A DNA stretch of 64,000 nucleotides, taken from Artocarpus heterophyllus. Taxonomy: Eukaryota; Streptophyta; Magnoliopsida; Rosales; Moraceae. Made by a program: the position numbers and the translations under genes. The stretch is taken from contig CM046350.1 in NCBI GenBank assembly GCA_025403435.1, forward strand, positions 17,147,274 to 17,211,273, given 5' to 3'. The notes beneath the pieces were generated by a model. The model saw nothing but the letters and a program-made list of their open reading frames with translations. It searched no databases and was not told the origin of the DNA. Positions 58,241 through 64,000 of this stretch are shown here, piece by piece; positions within the stretch are counted from its first letter, which is position 1, and the number at the start of each line of letters is the position of its first letter.

Positions 58241-59972
58241 ACAAGGCCTTTTCCCGGAGCTAAACTGGAAACTACATGTCGATGGCTCAACCTGCGTCGA
58301 CGGGTCTGGGGCAGGCTTGATTTTAACGAGCCCCGACGGATATAAGGTTATTTATGCCCTTCGTTTTGACTTCAAGACCTCTAACAACGAAGCGGAGTAT
58401 GAAGCTTTGCTGGCCGGACTACGAATTGCCCGAGACCTCGGAGTCGATCGCCTGACCATCTATAGTGACTCGATGCTAGTGGTGCAGCAAGTCACAAGAG
58501 GATTTCAGGCCCGAGCAGAATCGATGACGGCATATTTAAAGGAAGCGAGACGATTGCTTGGACAATTTAAGTCCTACACTTTTAGGCAAATCCCCCGGTC
58601 CGAGAACGTGGAAGCCGATGTCCTTGCCCGACTAGCCTCTGGGATAGGAGGAATAGACTCGATGTCCGTTCCCATCGAAAGACTCTCTGGACCAAGTATC
58701 ACTAAGGAGGTCATGAGCCTGGCTACCGAGCCGACATCCACATGGATGGACCCGATCATCCGATACCTGACCATAGCCGAACTACCCGACGACCGTGAAG
58801 AAGCACGTCAGATACGTAACAGCTCGGCCCGGTATTCGATAATTGGGGAAAAGTTGTACCGACGCGGTTACACTACGCCATACCTGAGATGTTTGGACCC
58901 CAAGGAGGCCGAATATTTAATGAAGGAGATCCATGAAGGCCTGTGTGACAATTATTCCGGTGGACGCTCCTTGGCCCAGAAATGCCTGCGGCAGGGCTAC
59001 TACTGGCCCACCATGCAGCAAGACTGCGGGAGTTTTGCATGGAAATGCCTCAAATGCCATCAATTTGCTAGGGTGCTAGGTTCACATGCCAAACCTCTTA
59101 ATCCGGTAACTTCGGCATGGCCATTTGCAAAATGGGCCATCGACTTGATAGGACCTCTCCCGCCGGCCCGTTCGTAATTCAGATATTGTATCGTCGCCAT
59201 AGACTATCTGACGAAATGGATCGAAGTCGAGCCTTGTGCCAACATGACCGAAGCCAAGTGCACCAACTTTGTATGGAAAAATATTGTTTGCCGGTTCGGA
59301 ATCCCGCACACTATCATGACTGACAATGCCAAGCAGTTTGACTCCTCAGGTCTACGCCATCTGTGCGAGCAGCTCGGAATTAAGAAAGTCTTCTCCTCTC
59401 TGAGCTATCCATAGAGTAACGGCCAGGTAGAAGCCGTAAACAAGACAATTAAAGACAATCTGAAGAAGAAACTCGAGGGGCTTAAGGGTGCGTGGATTGA
59501 CGAACTACCTCAAGTGCTCTGGGCATACCGAACAACTACACGAGCTGCGACTGGCGAAACACCGTTCTCCCTGGTCTACGGGGCAGAAGCCGTCATCCCA
59601 GCCGAGGTAGGATTACCAAGCTTTAGGGTTGAGCAATACGAAGAAATACTGAACAAAAAGCTCATGCTGACTGAGCTCGACCTGCTGGAAGAAAAAAGGA
59701 ACCGAGCAACAATTCGTAATGCAGCTCGGAATCAGGTTGTAGCTCGGTATTACAACAAAAGGGTTCAGCCGAGAAGCTTCAAAGTTCGTGACTTAGTGAT
59801 GAAAAATGTCACGGTTCAACAACCCAGTCTCGGGTCCTTTGGTCCGAAGTGGGAAGGTCCTTTTAAAGTCGAAGGTATCGTGCGGCCAGGCACTTACAGG
59901 CTAACCGATACAGAGGGGAATCAGCTCGGGCATCCATGGAATGCCAAGCTTTTAAAAAGATTCTATCCTTGA
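58241..59972 (+). pseudogene. Second RNase H (aRNH type) and integrase of the Tat element
   Basis: Frame 3. A second RNase H (WKLHVDGSTC, SNNEAEYEALLAGLRIA, IYSDSMLVVQQV, ENVEADVLARLAS) precedes the integrase; this domain order defines the Tat lineage. The integrase zinc finger has NYSGGRS where relatives have NHSGGRS (one His lost) and KCLKCHQFA with both Cys. Core motifs are AIDLIGPLP, VAIDYLTKW, MTDNAKQFD and SNGQVEAVNKTIKDN. Stops are at 59175 (TAA) and 59413 (TAG, just before SNGQVE). The C-terminal domain ends GPFKVEGIVRPGTYRL then HPWNAKLLKRFYP and a TGA at 59970. Confidence 0.9.
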
Positions 59973-60702
59973 AAAAAAAAAAGAAAGAGAAAGAACAGAA
60001 ATCAGAGCCAGATTCCTTTTTTGATCTCTGGCCACCATTCTTTTGTAACTAGACATGCCTGCTGAGTAGGCTAGAAAAATCCATGTAAATATTACATTTA
60101 TGGAACAAAACTCCCCTAATCTCATTCCACCTGAGCAATGTTTTTAAGGGAAGAGTATGCCAAAGATACCACAACTCTAGCTCGGAAGACAGGATGTTAA
60201 CTCACCATTAAGGGAGTCATCCTCGTCAAACCAACCTGGGGGGCTTGTTGGTATATGTATCACGTCTGTTGTTATACGGACAAACCTTTAAGTTGCTCGG
60301 CACATCTATTTGTCTGATTAGCCCTACACTTATAAAAGTTTCTTTAAAACTTCCACAAGTCTAGGGGGCAGCAGGGTAAGGGTAGCTATACGCCGTTTAT
60401 GTTTTGCCCGACCGAGACCAGAAACCTAAACTTGCTTAGACAACTAAGCAGATGGAAAACTACTCGGATTAACTGAGAACAGATGTACCATTACCTCTGC
60501 TCGGACAACTGGTTCCCAGCCTGGGAACTCCCCGAGAAGTATCTAACTTCAAAATTACGAGGGCTGTAAAATAAAACTACACGTAAGAAAAAGTGGATGT
60601 AAAACGGGAAAATATAAAATGTTTTAACTTTATTTATTAGGGAGGTACAAGAAAATCGGGCACCTCCCAAGCCCAAATACAAAAAGGAAGAGAAAGAGAG
60701 GA
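59973..60702 (+). other. Non-coding stretch after integrase with an internal polypurine-like tract
   Basis: A/G-rich start (AAAAAAAAAAAGAAAGAGAAAG at 59972) then non-coding. At 60235-60250 the text CCTGGGGGGCTTGTTGG closely resembles the terminal polypurine tract plus LTR start (CTGGGGGGCTAATGTTG at 63625). A third purine tract, CTAGGGGGCAGCAGGG, lies near 60361. Confidence 0.5.
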
Positions 60703-63260
60703 TCAATTGGCCTGGGTCTCGTCCCCGGCCGCGATGTTGTTCTGGCCTCCCTCGACAGCTTGCACATCCCCGTCATCATCACCGTCTACAACGATGATCT
60801 CCTCCTCAACATCCTGCTGTTGCTGGCATCGCCTTGGTCTGGCTCGACAATGACTGACCAGTCGAATCCAGCCGCCTCGGGATGCTTTTCAATCAGATGG
60901 TCACGGAGGTCCACCATTCCGTCAAAGTAGAGGTCGGTGTATTCAGGGGATGTCTTAAACTCCTCGACCGCAACGGCTAGCCGGTCGGGGAGCCCGGCTA
61001 CAAATTGATGGTGCTCGATCTGCAGAGTTGCCAGCAGCCCCTCTAGCCGTGCAGCTTTATCTTCCAGCCGAGCGGCCTTATCCTCTGCTTTCTTGAGCCG
61101 CCTCAACATGTCCTCAGCCTCAGACTTTGCTTTCCGGGCCTCCTCCTGAGATCGCGAAAGGGACTCCTTGGCCCGATCTAGCTCAACGTTCTTCTCGTTG
61201 AGCTCTCTGTCAGAGTCTAACTTCATCAGGAGGGTCTTCTTGTGTCTTTCTCTCTCCTTGTGGATCTCCCTCATCCTGATAGAGTGCACCATATGCACCA
61301 TGGCGCTTGACTGCGAGAAAGACAAGGGGTTAGTCCTCGGCAACATTATTGCAAGTCCATGAACTATTGATAAGCTCGGATACTTACTGAGGCAGTCGTT
61401 CGGAGAGCCATGTTGCACAAGTCCTGGAAGTCCTCGCCCCGGACATTCATAAAGAAGTCATCCGGGGGAGCCACGTCCCTGAGACGTTCGAGGAGCATGC
61501 CATGGTAGTCCGGGCGCCTTCTTTGCTGGTCCTCGGAAGAACCTCTAGACGCCTCGTCTGCTCGGTCGACCTCTGACGAGGCCCTTATCGGTGGTGGCGG
61601 TGGTAGAACTTGGACTGATATGGAGGTTTGCCCGGTGCGTGTTGGGGGCTCTGGCGCTGGCGTCCGCTTGCGTTTTTTGCTGCCCTCGACAGCCTTGCCC
61701 TTGCCCTTCCTTTGAGTCGTCATCTGGGCAAGCCTGCCAGCGCGGGAGGTCGGTGCGGTCATTTCTGCACAAAGAAATTCAAAGTCAAACGAAGGTCGAA
61801 ATAAAAAAAAGAGGGGAAAGGGCGACTATAAATAAAGTTTCGGGCTGACCTCCGATCTAGAGTTGGCCCGACGGGTACAGGAGCCTAATCACGCCCTCGA
61901 GTTCCTCATCGACTACAGGTGGCCCCGCATCGAAGGAGCCACTGGACGAGTCCTTGGTACTGGACGAAGAAGGCTCCCTCGTCGGCCACCCGGACCGGGA
62001 AGTTCTTGGCCCTGAAAGGTCCGCGTCACTCGGACGGGCAACTGTAACCTGCCCGGTTTCTCGGGCAGGACGCCCGGCTCGGGGAAGACTGCTGGACTCC
62101 CCAAACCAGCCGTATCTGGATAGAGTGTCCTTTCTTAGGAGAAAGGACTGTTGTCTGGACGACTCGGGCTTTTCGAACAGTTCATCCACGGCCTTTATTA
62201 CGCGGCTCGGTGCCCAAGGGCGCTTGGTCCAAACGTGCCCCTGCTCAAATGACCTCGGCACCTATTCATCCTCGGGGACAACTTCACCGGATCGGGCTAA
62301 AAAGTTTCCCCCGACGTAAAACCATTCGTACTTCCACAGCTTGTCCGAGTCGGGGTTGCCCAGAATAAAGTCCTTTCTGAAGCCGGTGAAGTAGTACCAG
62401 CCGGACTGCCGAGGAAGCTTCTTCATCTTGAATACTTGCTTGAAGGCCTCCAACGGCATCTCAATGCTCCGGTGGTACTTCCACAAAATGTACATCCCGA
62501 TCAGCGACCTATAGCTGTTCGGGTTTAATTGCGCCGGGCACACATTAAAATCGTTAAGTGCTCGGTGAAGGAAACGGTGCAGTGGCAGACGCAGCCCGGC
62601 CTTGAAGAACTCGGTGTAAAGCGTGATGAACCCCTCTGGCGCCTCTAAAGGTGAATCTCCCTCACCGGGGACGACGAGATCCACATCGGCCGAAATACCA
62701 TATTCGGCGCGTAGGGTCTCTAACCGCGACTCTGTGATCGCGCCTGTATATCCCGCCGCCGAGGTTTGCCCAGGACGGCTTATCCGATATGTTGTGACGC
62801 CTCGCACGCGAGTGGCCTGGACCTCCTGCTCCATCCCCGGCTGCTCAGTCCCTGCATCCTCGGCTGCACGCTCCTCATCGGAGGCATCAACCGTAATCAC
62901 CCCTGCAACTTGGACGGGGGCCCTAGCACTCCGACCAGAGGTGCTCGGAGCATCTTCATGGGCCTGAAACTCGGTTCTCTCCCTTGGAAAAACTTGGGAA
63001 GAGCCCGCTGTTGCCGCCCCTATATAAGGGTCTTGTTCCCTGGACGGTCTGATAAGCTTGCGCCCGCCCAGCATATTCAAAAACTCCTGCTCGGGCACGG
63101 TCTGGGAATCGACCCTTAGGATCTACTCCAGCCGACTGGCCCCGTCCTGTCTTTGGGACGCCACCTCGGTGTCGGATTGGGTCGAAGAAGAGCTACTGCT
63201 CTCCTCGCTACTTTCTGACCATGAAACCTCCACGTTCTGTGAGTCGGACAAATCGCTCAT
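60703..63260 (-). pseudogene. Antisense three-exon gene inside the Tat element (putative gypsy-type transposon domain plus coiled coil)
   Basis: Runs opposite to pol, between integrase and the 3' LTR. Exon 1 is 63260-61850, exon 2 is 61764-61388 and exon 3 is 61310-60703. Intron 1 is 85 bp (GTCAGC...GTGCAG, phase 1); intron 2 is 77 bp (GTAAGT...TCGCAG, phase 0). The start is MSDLSDSQNVEVSW with a Ser/Glu-rich N-terminus. The central domain (about 62670-62290) has FFKAGLRLPLHRFLHRALND, QLNPNSYRSLIGMY, WYYFTGFRKDFILG and WKYEWFYVGG, the pattern of the Pfam family Transposase_28 ('putative gypsy type transposon'). Exon 2 is basic and Pro-rich (KGKGKAVEGSKKRKR). Exon 3 is a coiled coil (ERERHKKTLL, RLEDKAARLEGLLATL) and an acidic tail reached after a one-base frameshift near 60833. 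In-frame TAGs are at 63123, 62262 and 61857, each explainable as CAG to TAG on this strand. The function is unknown; antisense ORFs of this kind are known in Tat elements. Confidence 0.75.
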
Positions 63261-63619
63261 TTTCACTCGGGAAATTACCTGCTCGGGCTCTTGGTTGCTC
63301 GGGTGATGAAATCCTCGGCTATACTACTTGAGCTCGGCAGCTAAAATTTTTCGGTCGAAAGATTTCTGAAAATAGAGTGCAAATTACAAAGAGGAGAGAC
63401 CCTATTTATAGCCATTTTAAGCGGAAAATTCGAGCACGAAAACCCAAAATGCGCAATTAATACGCCTGACAGCCGCACAGACGGCCATGATGCGACACGC
63501 GTCCCCCGCCTGATCCGCGCGTCTTTTCACCTCACTCCGCTTCTATGTGTCGCTTGGTCTTCCTCCTTTGAGCCGACCTCACCCACTCGGCATAGTCCAC
63601 CCGGCCGAACACCGACCAG
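63261..63619 (+). other. Region between the antisense gene start and the polypurine tract
   Basis: On the minus strand this would be the promoter and leader of the antisense gene. CTATAAATAGGG on the minus strand (plus 63401-63412) is a good TATA box, about 140 bp upstream of its ATG. Confidence 0.5.
63401..63412 (-). promoter_or_regulatory. TATA box candidate for the antisense gene
   Basis: CCCTATTTATAG on the plus strand reads CTATAAATAGGG on the minus strand, about 141 bp upstream of the antisense start codon. This suggests the antisense gene has its own promoter separate from the LTR. Confidence 0.5.
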
Positions 63620-63636
63620 GTGAACTGGGGGGCTAA
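63620..63636 (+). promoter_or_regulatory. Polypurine tract before the 3' LTR
   Basis: GTGAACTGGGGGGCTAA directly precedes the 3' LTR start TGTTGAGGG. It is a G-rich priming tract for plus-strand synthesis. Confidence 0.7.
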
Positions 63637-64000
63637 TGTTGAGGGTAAGCTCGGCGCCACCACCGAGGACACTAACTTTTGGTGGTCGGCAACTAAGTTC
63701 GGCAGACATTAGGCTACCACCCGACCCGACGACTTATACTCTTCTCGAGGTGCCTTCCATTTATATGAGGGCACGCCCCCAAGAAGGCTGCCACCTCGGG
63801 GATGTACAGTAGCTCGGGCCGGGGCACGTTATTCATCATAATACGTCACTGCCCATCCTTGTAGGCCAACATCAGGCAAACGTGCTGCCGTCCGATAGAG
63901 TCCAATCCATTGGGCAATGGACGCGACACTTGTCACTTACTGCTTGATACACTTTGATGTGACACCTAGGTAATGGGCAAAACCCATCTTGCACCCGATC
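63637..64000 (+). repeat. 3' LTR of the Tat element (first 364 bp)
   Basis: Starts TGTTGAGGGTAAGCTCGGCG and matches the 5' LTR from 53618 without gaps to the window end. About 20 substitutions are seen in 364 positions. The window ends before its TATA box. Confidence 0.93.

Larger units (their letters stand above)
53618..64000 (+). mobile_element. Ty3/gypsy LTR retrotransposon, Tat lineage, plus strand (cut by window end)
   Basis: Contains 5' LTR, primer-binding site, gag-pro-RT-RNase H-second RNase H-integrase in the Tat order, a non-coding gap, an antisense gene, a polypurine tract and the first 364 bp of the 3' LTR. Internal coding is interrupted by seven stops and one inserted base, so the element is not autonomous. 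The GC content is clearly higher than that of the flanking DNA. If the two LTRs are the same length, the element would end near 64260. Confidence 0.93.

Overview
This is nuclear DNA of a flowering plant, almost certainly a eudicot. The evidence is GT-AG introns, AT-rich intergenic DNA, a papain-type protease cluster, an ATG7 gene with 14 exons, a plant bHLH gene, and LTR retrotransposons of plant lineages (Ty1/copia and Ty3/gypsy Tat). The species cannot be named from the sequence alone. I see no operons, CRISPR arrays or bacterial features.

Layout. 1-3146: 3' end of a Ty1/copia element (RT and RNase H, then a 2.0 kb 3' LTR). 3.7-15.1 kb: a minus-strand cluster of papain-like cysteine proteases, with one intact two-exon gene, one copy broken by a single missing base and one 3' fragment, interspersed with small transposon remnants. 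17.4-18.3 kb: a copia-like LTR remnant. 18.5-21.8 kb: a two-exon armadillo-repeat gene. 24.4-30.1 kb: a fold-back element, a three-copy repeat, a 2.15 kb solo LTR with a 5-bp target duplication, and tRNA-derived (SINE-like) sequences. 32.5-36.6 kb: ATG7, the E1-like enzyme of autophagy, with all exon joins in frame (711 codons). 39.0-43.2 kb: a two-exon bHLH transcription factor gene with a 3.35 kb intron. 44.1-50.5 kb: a heavily decayed Tat-lineage gypsy element on the minus strand. 52.0-52.5 kb: a minus-strand LTR. 53.6 kb to the window end: a better preserved Tat-lineage gypsy element on the plus strand, cut by the window edge inside its 3' LTR.

Host genes. All four recognisable host loci are on the minus strand. 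The proteases resemble the senescence-associated SAG39/SAG12 type, and ATG7 is the autophagy E1; both concern protein turnover, but nothing in the sequence shows they are co-regulated.

The most unusual structure is a second gene inside the plus-strand Tat element. It lies antisense between the integrase and the 3' LTR and is readable as three exons with two short introns. It encodes a 'putative gypsy type transposon' domain followed by a coiled coil and an acidic tail. Antisense extra ORFs are known in Tat elements, so the class is not new; the reconstructable splicing and its decay by apparent C-to-T changes are worth following up. The second strongest signal is a short near-palindromic word (TTCGGCAGGCCGAA) clustered inside two LTRs of apparently different superfamilies.
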